Notes: generated from the letters alone by a model not told the origin. 34,864 nucleotides of DNA from Candidatus Kuenenia stuttgartensis (GCA_943332855.1 CALQRA010000022.1:1-34864); one strand, 5' to 3'; positions 7,668 to 17,164 are shown, numbered from the stretch's first letter. Program-made: numbers and translations.

Positions 7668-8996
7668 TCAGCCCCAGAGCCTCTCGTGGATCTGTCGGTA
7701 GTGCCTGGGATCGGAGGGGAAGAGCGATCGCTCTCTCGGCCGGTCGCAGATCCCCGCCTGGAAGCGGCGCTTGGGGAACACCGGAAGCTCCATCCCCGTC
7801 ACCTGGCGGACGCCGCGGGCCACGATGTCCCCTTTGAGCGCGTAGAGCCGGCCGTGGTCCCAGTCGGTGAGCTCGATGAAGGGGACCCCCTCGGCAACCT
7901 CGATGACGTTGGGGAGCGCGTAGGGGCTGAAGCCGCGGAAGCCGAGCGTGGCGGCGGGGGCATAGCTACGAACATGGCCGCGACTCTGGCCGCCGGAGTA
8001 GGTCAGCGAATGCTTGATGGCATTCACCCCCCAGCCCTCGTGGTAGAGGAGCGGGTTGTTGAGAACGCTGCGGATCGTGAGCTCCGGATCGTCCTCGATG
8101 GGGTAGCTCTTGAGGTTCTCGTCGCCGCCGTCGCCGTCGACAAGCCAGATCCAGTCGGGATACCGGCGGCGGATCCCGCGGCACAGTGCCAGCCCGGCGG
8201 CAGCGGCCTGGACGTCGAGCGGCTTGTAGTCTTCGATCGCGCGGATCGTCGCCTCGAGGTCGAGCTCGTCGGCCGCGATCTCCACCGCCTCATGGAGATA
8301 GTCGAGCCGTGTCCGGGCCAGGAAGTCGCGGGCCTGGGCGAGATCGCTTCCCGAATCGGCCACCGACAGGGTGAAGGCCTTGAGCCGCTGCGGCGCCTCG
8401 CCCCGCGACAGGAGCAGATGGTGGAGGACGAGGAGCACGCTCCCTGAATCGATGCCGCCGGAGAACAGAACACCCAGCGGTTCGCTCGGCCCGACGCGAT
8501 CGAGCCAGGCGGCGAGCGCCTCCTGGAGGGCCCCGATGTAGCGTTTGCCGATCTGATCGAGGTCGGAGCCCCAGCGGTTGCGCTCGGGGCTGAAGAATCG
8601 GCGACAAACGGGATTCGGGTCGGGGCAGCCGACGAGGGCCAATTCCATGAGGTGATGCGCCGGCACCATCCGGGTGTAGGAGGGGTGGAACTGGTCGGCG
8701 AGCCCCTCGGCCTCGAGCCAGGCGTGAATCGCGTCGATCCGATCGGCCACGACAAGCACCGGACCGGCCGCCTTCTTGGCGATGAAGTAGCGCAGCGGTC
8801 GGCCGAGTGAGCGGGCCATGCGGATCTGTTTGCCGTCGCGGTGGACCAGCGCGAAGTGACCGTCGATCCCGCGGATCTGCGCCGGATCACCGGAGCCGAC
8901 GCGGGCGAGCGCCTCGTCACGGGTCATGTTCAGAATGATGTCGGCGGCCGGGTCGAGGAGGTCGACGAGCCGTTCGATGGGGGCGTGATGGATCAT
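7668..8996 (-). CDS. asparagine-synthase-like amidotransferase/ligase
   Basis: The 442-residue protein contains the ATP-pyrophosphatase P-loop SGGIDS (residues 179-184) and further asparagine-synthase features: the DGDGGDENLKSYP loop and IEDYKPLDVQAAAAGLALC. The N-terminal part (IRGIDGHFALVHRDGKQIRMARS) resembles a shortened class II glutamine amidotransferase domain. The chain starts MIHH, with no Cys at position 2, so the glutaminase nucleophile is absent. It may use ammonia or an amine, or act like beta-lactam-synthetase-type relatives that adenylate a carboxylate without hydrolysing glutamine. The ATG at 8996 is preceded by three AGGAGC units. It is transcribed towards the repeat array and divergently from the PHP gene at 9141; no pathway partner is adjacent. 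The superfamily is secure; the product is unknown. Confidence 0.85.
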   Translation of the reverse strand: MIHHAPIERLVDLLDPAADIILNMTRDEALARVGSGDPAQIRGIDGHFALVHRDGKQIRMARSLGRPLRYFIAKKAAGPVLVVADRIDAIHAWLEAEGLADQFHPSYTRMVPAHHLMELALVGCPDPNPVCRRFFSPERNRWGSDLDQIGKRYIGALQEALAAWLDRVGPSEPLGVLFSGGIDSGSVLLVLHHLLLSRGEAPQRLKAFTLSVADSGSDLAQARDFLARTRLDYLHEAVEIAADELDLEATIRAIEDYKPLDVQAAAAGLALCRGIRRRYPDWIWLVDGDGGDENLKSYPIEDDPELTIRSVLNNPLLYHEGWGVNAIKHSLTYSGGQSRGHVRSYAPAATLGFRGFSPYALPNVIEVAEGVPFIELTDWDHGRLYALKGDIVARGVRQVTGMELPVFPKRRFQAGICDRPRERSLFPSDPRHYRQIHERLWG

Positions 8997-9014
8997 GCTC
9001 CTGCTCCTGCTCCT
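8997..9014 (-). promoter_or_regulatory. triplicated Shine-Dalgarno (three AGGAGC units) before the asparagine-synthase-like start
   Basis: On the minus strand, three perfect copies of AGGAGC directly precede the ATG. The first copy is one base from the start (too near), the middle copy about seven bases (ideal), and the distal copy about thirteen. Gain or loss of one unit would keep the same phase. Confidence 0.7.
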
Positions 9015-9140
9015 GCGGTGGACGGTGTCGGCCCGAAGCCATCAGTGTAACGGAAGGGTGGCGGGGGCCCTCACCGACGGAGTAGCCTGACGGGCATCGA
9101 TGACGGGCCACCAGGACGGGAGCAAGGGAGGACACGGCCG

Positions 9141-11858
9141 ATGTTGTTTGCAGCATGTCGGCTCGTCCTGGTCCTGGGCGCGGGTCTGGCCCTGGGCTGT
9201 GTCGTCGGAAGCGCGATCGCGGCTGCCCATCCGCCGGAGTTCCATCGGGCCCGGATGGCACGCCAGGGTGACGTCGAGAGGGAGCCGACCGAGGCCGATC
9301 GGCAGGCGGCCTGGTTTGCGCTCGAGTTCTTGACGACGTTCGTGGCACGGGTCGGCAGCCCGCTTGCGGATCAGGTCGTGGCGCAGTCGATCGATGAGCA
9401 CCGTTTCGCCACGAAGTCCCCCGGGGCTCGCGGGCTTGCCGAGCTCGAGAAGCGGCGCGGCGAACTCATGGCGAAGCTCCGGGAGCAGCATGGGGCGCTG
9501 CGTGTCACGTGGGACGGTGCGGCGCTCGCCGCCGAGGAGCCGCTGCTGCCGCTCGACCGGGCGCGCGGGATCGATCGGCCCCTGATCGTCGAATTGACCC
9601 AGACGACCGTGGTGCCTCTCCGCCTTGCCGTCGGCGCGTCGGGGAACGTCATCCAAGCTGAGCCCTGGACGGTGCTTCCCGGCCGGACGCAGCCGTTTCT
9701 CGTCGTGCTCGACGCCACTGCGGAGGACCCTGCCGGGGCACGCCTCGAGGTGAAGGTGGAGGGCTCGGGGGCGGTCGCGATATTGCCGCTGGCAGTGCGT
9801 CTTGTGGAGCCGGCGCGGGTTCGGTTGCGGGTGGTCGACGGCGAGAGTGGCGCGCCGGTCTGTGCGCGGGTGCGGGCACTCGGCGGCGACGGGGCCTGCC
9901 GTCACTCGGGGCCGTTCGCCGCAGATCCGACGTTCACCGTCAAGCCGATCCTCGGCTTGCCGCTGCCGCGGTTTCACCGTCTCCCCTTCTTTTATTGTGA
10001 CTCAAGCGCCGACATCGTTCTCCCGCCGGGGGAGTGTCGGATTGAGGCCGAGCGGGGCTATGAACACGCCTCGATCGCTGAGACGCTCGAGCTCGAGCCG
10101 GGGGAGAGCCGCACGGTGACGCTCACCGTGCCGCGGATCTTCGACGCCGCCGCCGAGGGCTGGATCAGTGGCGACACGCATGTCCACTGGGTGACCAATG
10201 CCTGGAATGTCGATCTGCCCCTCGAGAGGCTCGGGCTTGTCCAGCGGGCCGAGGATCTGCGCGTTGTCAACAATCTCACGCTCCTCCACCGCACCGCCAC
10301 CGACGCCTTTGTGAAGCCGTCGCAGGCGCCGGTCGGCCCGGTCGCGGCCCTGTGCCGCGATGGCTACCACGTCGAGATGGCGGAGGAATATCGCAACGAA
10401 AATCTCTACGGCCATCTTTGCTTTCTGAATCTTCGCTGGCTCGTGATGCCGATCGGCACCGGACCGGGGATCGCCGGCGACGACTCGATCGATTGGCCGC
10501 ACAACCGCACGGCGATCGAGGAAGCACGGAGTCAGGGGGGAATCTCGATCGAGGCCCATGGCATCGGTGGCAATCATGAGCCCCCCCTCAACGTCATCCA
10601 CGGGCTCACCGATTCGTTCGATCAGCTCGGGCCGGCTGACTTCGAGCGATTCCTCGACTGCGGCTTCCGGATTCCCCTCACCAACGGCAGCGATCATCCG
10701 GCCAGGGTGGTCGGCGCCGCCCGGGCCTACGTGCGGATCGACGGCGACTTCAGCTACGAGAAATGGATCGACGGCATCCGCCGCGGGCGGACGTTTACCA
10801 CCTCGGGACCGCTGTTGTTTCTCGACGTCGATGGGCACACTCCCGGCGACTCGATCGCCAGAAATCCGGACGACCGGGTGACCGTGCGGGTGCGGGCCGT
10901 GTCGCGGCAGCCCCTCGGCGTGGTGCAGGTGGTGTCGAATGGGGTGGTGATCGCGGAGGAGACCACCGAGGAGACGACGGCGGAGCTGGCGGTTGAACTG
11001 CCGGTGGGAGAAAGCCGCTGGATCGTCGCCCGGGCGAGCCGCGGGGGGGGATTCAATTGCATCGAGCGGACGGGCATCGCCCACACCAGCGCCGTGCAGG
11101 TCGTCGTTGATGGCCGGGGAGTATTCCGGCCGGAGGCGGCGCGGGATTGGATCGTGCGGATGCGGGCTCACCTCCGCGACATCGAGCTCAAGGGGCGGTT
11201 TGCCACGGCGGGGCAGCGGAGCGAAGCAGTTGCCTATGTGGAGGCGGGTATCGGTCGCTATGAGCGGCTGATTGCCAGATCGGGCCATCCCGCCGCCGGG
11301 GCCGTCGACGAGGCCCGCGATGACCTGCTCCTGACCCTCGATCAACTCCTTCCCCGCCCCGATGCGCGGGCACTCGAGCCCCCTCTCGCTGCCGCCGAAT
11401 CAAGCGCCAGCCTGGCCGCGGCCGTCGAGCCGTTGGTGGTGCTGCGGGTCGATGTCAATCCGGAGTCGCGCGTGAAACTGGCTGCAGCCAGCCCGCTTCC
11501 GGAGCTCGTCGTCGATCGCACCTACCGCGTCCTTCTCGAGGTTCGCAATCACGCCCGGATCCGCGCGCCGCTGCGGATTGTGGCCACCGATCGCTCGGTG
11601 AATCGGCCCCGGCCGGCGCTGTTTTGCGCGGTCGGCCTCGTCGATGGAATGGCATCGTCGTCGTTCCTTTCCGGAGCGGAACTTGAATGGAAAATCGTCG
11701 AGATTCGCCTCCTCGAGGAGGGGCGGAGGGAGGTGCATCTCGAGGCCGACGTCGGCCAGGGAACGCAGGACCTCGGCTTCCGGGCGGCGGCGGATCTGTT
11801 GCTCAAGGGCGTGCCGGCCCGCCGTCTGTCCGGCTTCGAAAAAAGTGGTGTGCGATGA
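9141..11858 (+). CDS. secreted CehA/McbA-type PHP-domain metallohydrolase (first of two)
   Basis: The 905-residue protein has a hydrophobic signal sequence (about residues 1-28), so it is exported. After an N-terminal beta-rich region, the PHP phosphoesterase motif GDTHVHW appears at residues 344-350 (His347 and His349), followed downstream by SIEAHGIGGNHEPP and LTNGSDHPARVVGAARAYVR, matching the CehA/McbA branch of PHP metal-dependent hydrolases. A C-terminal beta domain of about 120 residues (from LVVLRVDVNPESRVKLA to DVGQGTQDLGF) is related to a domain near the N-terminus of the next protein. GGGAGG lies nine bases upstream of the ATG. The stop overlaps the next start (ATGA at 11855). CehA and McbA act on carbamate esters, but homologues are diverse, so the substrate is unknown. 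Confidence 0.85.
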   Translation: MLFAACRLVLVLGAGLALGCVVGSAIAAAHPPEFHRARMARQGDVEREPTEADRQAAWFALEFLTTFVARVGSPLADQVVAQSIDEHRFATKSPGARGLAELEKRRGELMAKLREQHGALRVTWDGAALAAEEPLLPLDRARGIDRPLIVELTQTTVVPLRLAVGASGNVIQAEPWTVLPGRTQPFLVVLDATAEDPAGARLEVKVEGSGAVAILPLAVRLVEPARVRLRVVDGESGAPVCARVRALGGDGACRHSGPFAADPTFTVKPILGLPLPRFHRLPFFYCDSSADIVLPPGECRIEAERGYEHASIAETLELEPGESRTVTLTVPRIFDAAAEGWISGDTHVHWVTNAWNVDLPLERLGLVQRAEDLRVVNNLTLLHRTATDAFVKPSQAPVGPVAALCRDGYHVEMAEEYRNENLYGHLCFLNLRWLVMPIGTGPGIAGDDSIDWPHNRTAIEEARSQGGISIEAHGIGGNHEPPLNVIHGLTDSFDQLGPADFERFLDCGFRIPLTNGSDHPARVVGAARAYVRIDGDFSYEKWIDGIRRGRTFTTSGPLLFLDVDGHTPGDSIARNPDDRVTVRVRAVSRQPLGVVQVVSNGVVIAEETTEETTAELAVELPVGESRWIVARASRGGGFNCIERTGIAHTSAVQVVVDGRGVFRPEAARDWIVRMRAHLRDIELKGRFATAGQRSEAVAYVEAGIGRYERLIARSGHPAAGAVDEARDDLLLTLDQLLPRPDARALEPPLAAAESSASLAAAVEPLVVLRVDVNPESRVKLAAASPLPELVVDRTYRVLLEVRNHARIRAPLRIVATDRSVNRPRPALFCAVGLVDGMASSSFLSGAELEWKIVEIRLLEEGRREVHLEADVGQGTQDLGFRAAADLLLKGVPARRLSGFEKSGVR

Positions 11859-14536
11859 TCGTTCTCTTGACTCGTCGGTGTCGGATGGCGGTGTGGGGGG
11901 CGGTCGTGCTTCTCGCGGGCGTTTCCTCGTTTGCCGCCGAGCCGTGGCCGACCGTGGCCGCGGTCGAACGCCAGCCGCTCCTCGCGCAGGCTCACCGGCT
12001 CGTCGATGCCCTCGAGCGGCTCGGAAGTCCGCTGTCGCCGGAGGCGAGGGATCAGTTGGCGGCGATTGAGTCGCTCGAAGACGATGCGGCAGTCACCCGG
12101 GGAGTCGAGTCGATCCTCGATCCGCTCTGCGCGGTGGCCATCGGAGTTGCGAAGGATGGCCCGCCGACGGTCGCGGTCCGCGACGCTGGCGTGCCCCTCG
12201 CGCTCGTTGAGCAGGGATGGCGGACGGTGCTCGTCAAGGTGGTCAACGCCCCGGAGATCCGGGCGAGGCTGCGGGTGGGGAGCCCCCAGGGCCGTCCCCT
12301 TCCCCACGCCCCGGCGGCCGATGTGCCGCAACGCTGGCTTGGGCTTTCGGCCTTCGAGGGGCAGCCGTTCACGCCGACGCTGTCGGGGTTGCCGTTGGAA
12401 TACCGGATCGTGGAGCTGTGGGCCAAGACCGCGGGCGATCGCACCGCCACGCTCGAGTTTTCCACCCCGCCCACCGATGGCGTCGTCGCTCCCCCGGGCA
12501 CGACGTCGATTGTCGCCGCCTGGCGGTTTACCGACGGTGTTGCGGGGTGGGATTCGATCACGAATCAGGTGAACCTCGAGGCCCGTGATGGCTCGCTGTT
12601 TATCGAGGGGACCGGCAACGATCCCTTCCTCGGAGCGACCTTCTCCGCGCCGTCGAAACCGGCTGGCCTCGTGCTCCGGTTCTGGGCGAAGGCGGAGGAA
12701 GCGGGCATCGGGCAGGTGTTCTGGTGGACGGAGGAGCGGCCGCGACCGGATGGGGGGCATGTCGTCACCTTCAATGTCGAGCCGGGGCGGGAAATGCTCT
12801 ACGAGATCCCGATCCCTGCCGACGGGCATGTTGTTGGTGTCCGGATCGATCCCAACGGCAAGCCCTGCCGGATGCGGATCGACTGGATCGAAGTCGCCTC
12901 GGCCGATCGAGGGAGCGAGTGGGCCGGGACCGACATCGCCTGCCGGATCGCCCCCTCGAGCGAGGTGACCTTTCGTGTCGAGGACGAGGCGGGGCTCCCG
13001 GCCGTGGGCTGCTTCGAGATCGTCGACGCGCAGGGGCGCGTCTATCCGCCGCAATCGAAGCGGCTGGCCCCCGATTTTTTCTTCCAGCGGCAGATCTACC
13101 GTGAGGATGGGGAGTCAGTCCGGCTCCCGCCGGGCCGCTACTCGGTGCGCTGCTCGCGCGGGCCCGAGAGCGTTCCGGAGGATCAGACGCTCGTCGTCGG
13201 GGATGGGCCCGCCGAGCTGCGCTATGCCGTCCGGCGCTGGGTCGACCCGTCGCGGCGCGGCTATTGGTCGGGCGATCACCACATCCACGCCGCCGGCTGC
13301 GCCCATTACGAGAGCCCCACCGAGGGGGTGATGCCGGCCGACATGCTGCGCCACTGCATGGGGGAGGATCTGAAGGTCGGCTGCTGCCTCACGTGGGGCC
13401 CGTGCTTCGATTTCCAGAAACGGTTTTTCTCGGGGAAGCCCGACGACGTCAGCCGGCCCCCGTACCTCCTCCGCTACGACATCGAGGTGTCGGGCTTCGG
13501 GTCGCATGCCTCCGGCCACTTGAATCTCCTCCGGCTCACCGAGCAGATTCCCCCCGGCGGGGATTCGATGCAGCACTGGCCGACCCTCGGGCTCAACACG
13601 CTCCGCTGGGCGAAGCGGCAGGGCGCTGTTTGTGGCCCGGCCCACTCAGCCAGCGGGCTGACGCGCGTCGTCGGCCGCGTCCCGGGGACGGAGGAGGGCG
13701 ACGGCCCCGGAGGTCTACCGACGTTCGACATCCCCGCCTTCGATGGCATCGGCGCTAACGAGTTCATCATGGATGTGGCGCATGTCGTCCCGGGCCCGGA
13801 CGGTCGTCCCGTTCCTGCCGTCGACTTCCTCTCGATGATGAACACCGACCGGCGGGCAGAATGGAATCTGTGGTACCACGTTCTCAACTGCGGCCTGACG
13901 GTGCGGGCCAGCGGCGAGACCGACTTCCCCTGCATGACCGGCGAGCGGGTCGGGATCGGACGCGTCTATGCCCGTCTCGACGGGCCCCTCGACTTTGATG
14001 CCTGGTGCGACGCGATCGCGGCGGGGCGGAGCTATGTCAGCGATGGCCGGACCCATCTGATGGAGTTCACCGCCACGGCGGCCGATGGAGCGCCGCTCGA
14101 AATCGGCACGCGCGACAGCAGCCTCGCACTTCCGGCGCCGGGCGGCGTCACGTTTCGGGCCATTGTGGCGGCGCTGCGAAGCCCGGCGGCGGATGCCCCG
14201 GCCACCGTCCCTGTGGAACTGGTCGTCAACGGCTTCCCGGTGGAGCGGATCGAGGTCCCTGCCGATGGTCGGGAGCACCCGGTGGCCTTCTCCTCCCGGG
14301 TGGAGCAGAGCTCCTGGGCCGCGATCCGCATGTTTCCCGGAGCGCACACCAATCCCGTCTTCCTGAGAGTGGCGGGGGCCCCGATCCGCCCCAACCGCGA
14401 CAGCGCCCGCTGGTGTCTGGCATGCGTCGAGCAGTGCTGGCGGGAGAAGGCGGTCACCTACACGGGTGAGGAGCGGGTGACGGCCGAGGCCGACTATGCT
14501 GTGGCGAGGGAGTTTTTCAGCCGACTGGCCGAGTGA
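11855..14536 (+). CDS. secreted CehA/McbA-type PHP-domain metallohydrolase (second of two)
   Basis: This is an 893-residue exported protein with a signal peptide at about 1-28 (WGAVVLLAGVSSFAAE). Residues about 90-210 form a beta domain related to the C-terminal domain of the upstream protein. Next comes a jelly-roll-like module (WRFTDGVAGWDSI to MRIDWIEVAS, about 220-350) that may bind carbohydrate; the fold is inferred from pattern. A segment with RLAPDFFFQRQIYREDG leads into the PHP motif WSGDHHIHAAGC (His475, His476, His478), followed by CAHYESPTEGV, CLTWGPCFDFQK and GPAHSASGL. This arrangement is common in planctomycetes. The ATG overlaps the upstream stop by four bases and the stop lies 11 bases before the next ATG, indicating one operon. 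Substrate unknown. Confidence 0.87.
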   Translation: MIVLLTRRCRMAVWGAVVLLAGVSSFAAEPWPTVAAVERQPLLAQAHRLVDALERLGSPLSPEARDQLAAIESLEDDAAVTRGVESILDPLCAVAIGVAKDGPPTVAVRDAGVPLALVEQGWRTVLVKVVNAPEIRARLRVGSPQGRPLPHAPAADVPQRWLGLSAFEGQPFTPTLSGLPLEYRIVELWAKTAGDRTATLEFSTPPTDGVVAPPGTTSIVAAWRFTDGVAGWDSITNQVNLEARDGSLFIEGTGNDPFLGATFSAPSKPAGLVLRFWAKAEEAGIGQVFWWTEERPRPDGGHVVTFNVEPGREMLYEIPIPADGHVVGVRIDPNGKPCRMRIDWIEVASADRGSEWAGTDIACRIAPSSEVTFRVEDEAGLPAVGCFEIVDAQGRVYPPQSKRLAPDFFFQRQIYREDGESVRLPPGRYSVRCSRGPESVPEDQTLVVGDGPAELRYAVRRWVDPSRRGYWSGDHHIHAAGCAHYESPTEGVMPADMLRHCMGEDLKVGCCLTWGPCFDFQKRFFSGKPDDVSRPPYLLRYDIEVSGFGSHASGHLNLLRLTEQIPPGGDSMQHWPTLGLNTLRWAKRQGAVCGPAHSASGLTRVVGRVPGTEEGDGPGGLPTFDIPAFDGIGANEFIMDVAHVVPGPDGRPVPAVDFLSMMNTDRRAEWNLWYHVLNCGLTVRASGETDFPCMTGERVGIGRVYARLDGPLDFDAWCDAIAAGRSYVSDGRTHLMEFTATAADGAPLEIGTRDSSLALPAPGGVTFRAIVAALRSPAADAPATVPVELVVNGFPVERIEVPADGREHPVAFSSRVEQSSWAAIRMFPGAHTNPVFLRVAGAPIRPNRDSARWCLACVEQCWREKAVTYTGEERVTAEADYAVAREFFSRLAE

Positions 14537-14547
14537 CGGAGGGGGCG

Positions 14548-17142
14548 ATGGGAGCGGGGAACCACCCAACACGACCGACACGCCCCCACCCCTTGGTGGG
14601 CCTGATGGCCGTCGTGCTGCTCGCGTCCCTTGCCTCCGGAAGCGCCGGGGCGGAAGAGGGGGCGCTGGCAGGCCGGGTCGAAACGCTCCTGGTGGTCCGC
14701 TGCCTGGAGTGCCATGCGGGGCACGATCCGCAGGGGGGGCTCGCGCTCGATGACGCTGCGGCCTTCGCTCGCGGGGGGCAGACCGGTCCAGCGGTCGTAC
14801 CGGGGGACGCCGACGCCAGCCTCCTGGTCCGTGCCGTCCGCCGGCAGGATCCGGCCGTGGCCCCGATGCCGCCGGACGAGCCGCTGACCGGGGACGAGAT
14901 CGCGCTGATCGAGGCGTGGGTCGCCGCGGGGGCGCCATGGCCGGGCGCGGCGCCGCCGGAGGACGACGATGGCAGCCCGGTGGGCTCGGCCTGGGAGGAT
15001 CCGCGCAATCCGGTAACGAGGCGCTGGCGCGGGGAGCGGATTGATCTGTGGTCGTTCCAGCCGCTCGTCCGGCCAGCTGTGCCGACGCCGGTCGGCGACA
15101 AGGGCCCGGCCGCCGCGGCGATCATCGACGCCTTCCTCAACGACCGGCTCGCCGCGGCGGGAATCGGGCCCGTTCCCCGCGCCGACCGGCGCACGCTCGT
15201 GCGGCGGATGACGTTCGATGTCACGGGGCTCCCGCCGACCCCCGACGAGGTGGAGGCCTTCGTCGCCGACGAGGCCCACGACGCGGTCGAGCGGCTTGTC
15301 GACAGGCTCCTCGCCAGCTCCGCCTATGGCGAGCATCTTGCCGTCACCTGGCTCGATGCCGTCCGCTACGCCGATACCAATGGCTTCGAGCGCGACGAAC
15401 TGCGGCCGCAGATCTGGCGCTACCGCGATTGGTGCATCGACGCCTTCAACGCCGACATGCCCTACGACCGGTTCCTCGCCGAGCAGCTCGCCGGTGATGA
15501 ATTGGCGGCCGACCCACCCGCCGACGAAACCGGGGCCGGGGCCCTTGTCGCCACCGGCTACCTCCGGCTCGGTCCCTTCGACAGCACGGCGCCGATCTTC
15601 CAGGAAGCGGAGCGGCACCGGGCCGAGCTCCTCGCCGAGATCGTCTCGACGACCGGCTCGGCCGTCCTCGGGCTCTCGATGAGCTGCTGCAACTGTCACG
15701 ACCACAAATCCGACCCGCTCCTCCAATCGGACTTCTTCCGGATCCAGGCCTGTTTTCAGGGGACCGACGCCCGCGAGATGGCGATTGACCCGGCCCCGGT
15801 TGCCGCCGAGATCGCGGCCCACAACGAGCCGATTCAAGCGGAGATCGCCGCGGTCACGGCCCGCAACGAGATGGCGGCAAAACGTCTGGAGGCGCTTTCC
15901 CCGCCGCCCGACGGAGGGACCGAAGGGGCGGAGGCCGCCGGCGAACGGGGCGCGGTGCAGGCGGAGATCGACCGTCTCGAGGCGCGGCGCATCGAGCTTG
16001 CCGCAGCGCTCCGCAGCGCGACGATCGCCGAGGTCGTGGGCGAAGTGACGGAGATTCCTGCCACCCATCTGCTCTCCCAGGGGAGCCACCGCGAACCGCG
16101 CCAGGAGGTGGTACCCGGCGTCTTGGCTGCGTTCGATGCCGCGGCACTGGCGGTCGCGCCGCCGCCCGGGGGACGCACCAGCGGCCGGCGCCTGGCCCTG
16201 GCCCAGTGGCTGGCCTCCGCTGGCAATCCGCTCACGGCGCGGGTGATTGTCAACCGTGTCTGGCAACGGCTCTTCGGCCGGGGGATCGTCGCCACGCCAA
16301 ACGATTTCGGATTTCGTGGTGCCCCTCCGACCCATCCCGAGCTCCTCGACTGGCTCGCCTGCGAGTTCCGCGACGGGGGATCGTCGCTGAAGTCGCTCCA
16401 CCGCGCGATCCTCCTCACGGATGCCTATCAGCGGTCCTCCATCGCCGCCGGCCCGTCTCCCGCCCACCAGGCCGATCCCGACAATCAGCTGCTGTGGCGG
16501 CAGCAGCCGCGCCGACTCGGGGCGGAGGCGATCCGGGATGCGCTTCTGGCGGTGGCGGGGCTGCTCCGCGGGGAGCGCGGGGGGCCACCGCGCTGGCCGC
16601 CGGTGGCCGAGGAGATCCTCCACGCCAATCCCGCCATCATCGAGTTTGTGAAGGAGGGGGCCGACGGGCGCCCGCAGGGGTGGTATGCCCAGCCGGTTGA
16701 GGAGACGTTCGTTCGCAGTGTCTACCTCGTCCGCAAGCGATCGCTCCCCCTCCCCTTTCTTCAGCCTTTCGATCTCCCCGACGGGGTCAATCCCTGCGGG
16801 CGGCGTGATGTGACGACCGTCGCTCCCCAGTCGCTCAATCTCCTCAATGACGACCTCGTCGTCCACGCGGCGGCGGGGCTCGCTGACCGCGTGGCGGCGG
16901 CCGCCGGCCCCGACGTCGACGCCTGGCCGGCGGCGGTCGTTCGGCTCGCACTCGGTCGCCCCATCGAGCCGGAGGAGCGGACGGCCGCCGCCGAGCTCCT
17001 CGGCCGCCACATCGTGATCCATTCGTCGCCCCCGGACGGGGCAGCGGCCGACATCGGAGGGGATGGGGCAGCGGCCCGGCGGGCGCTGATCGATCTCTGC
17101 CGGGCGGTGCTGAATGTCTCCGAGTTTCTCCACGTCGACTGA
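14548..17142 (+). CDS. PSD1 / planctomycete cytochrome C (DUF1549-DUF1553) protein
   Basis: This 864-residue exported protein has a signal sequence ending about residue 35 and the planctomycete cytochrome C domain with heme motif CLECH (Cys52, Cys55, His56) and a possible axial Met107 in APMPPDE. DUF1549 follows, with ADTNGFERDELRPQIWRYRD and a second CxxCH-type motif, CCNCHDHKSDP (Cys380, Cys383, His384). A charged helical insert around residues 415-490 could form a coiled coil. The C-terminal DUF1553 has NPLTARVIVNRVWQRLFGRG and QSLNLLNDDLV. Such proteins are an abundant planctomycete family thought to be periplasmic redox or surface enzymes, usually paired with a DUF1501 gene as here. The ATG at 14548 has GGAGG five bases upstream; a GTG at 14533 overlapping the previous stop is an alternative. 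Confidence 0.92.
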   Translation: MGAGNHPTRPTRPHPLVGLMAVVLLASLASGSAGAEEGALAGRVETLLVVRCLECHAGHDPQGGLALDDAAAFARGGQTGPAVVPGDADASLLVRAVRRQDPAVAPMPPDEPLTGDEIALIEAWVAAGAPWPGAAPPEDDDGSPVGSAWEDPRNPVTRRWRGERIDLWSFQPLVRPAVPTPVGDKGPAAAAIIDAFLNDRLAAAGIGPVPRADRRTLVRRMTFDVTGLPPTPDEVEAFVADEAHDAVERLVDRLLASSAYGEHLAVTWLDAVRYADTNGFERDELRPQIWRYRDWCIDAFNADMPYDRFLAEQLAGDELAADPPADETGAGALVATGYLRLGPFDSTAPIFQEAERHRAELLAEIVSTTGSAVLGLSMSCCNCHDHKSDPLLQSDFFRIQACFQGTDAREMAIDPAPVAAEIAAHNEPIQAEIAAVTARNEMAAKRLEALSPPPDGGTEGAEAAGERGAVQAEIDRLEARRIELAAALRSATIAEVVGEVTEIPATHLLSQGSHREPRQEVVPGVLAAFDAAALAVAPPPGGRTSGRRLALAQWLASAGNPLTARVIVNRVWQRLFGRGIVATPNDFGFRGAPPTHPELLDWLACEFRDGGSSLKSLHRAILLTDAYQRSSIAAGPSPAHQADPDNQLLWRQQPRRLGAEAIRDALLAVAGLLRGERGGPPRWPPVAEEILHANPAIIEFVKEGADGRPQGWYAQPVEETFVRSVYLVRKRSLPLPFLQPFDLPDGVNPCGRRDVTTVAPQSLNLLNDDLVVHAAAGLADRVAAAAGPDVDAWPAAVVRLALGRPIEPEERTAAAELLGRHIVIHSSPPDGAAADIGGDGAAARRALIDLCRAVLNVSEFLHVD

Positions 17143-17164
17143 AGGAAACGCCCGGACGCATCCC

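Noticed and set aside
7593..8447. A plus-strand open frame starting with DSLRWL repeats across the 18-bp array
   Set aside because: It runs antisense to the asparagine-synthase-like gene; the repeat peptide is only the array read in one frame.
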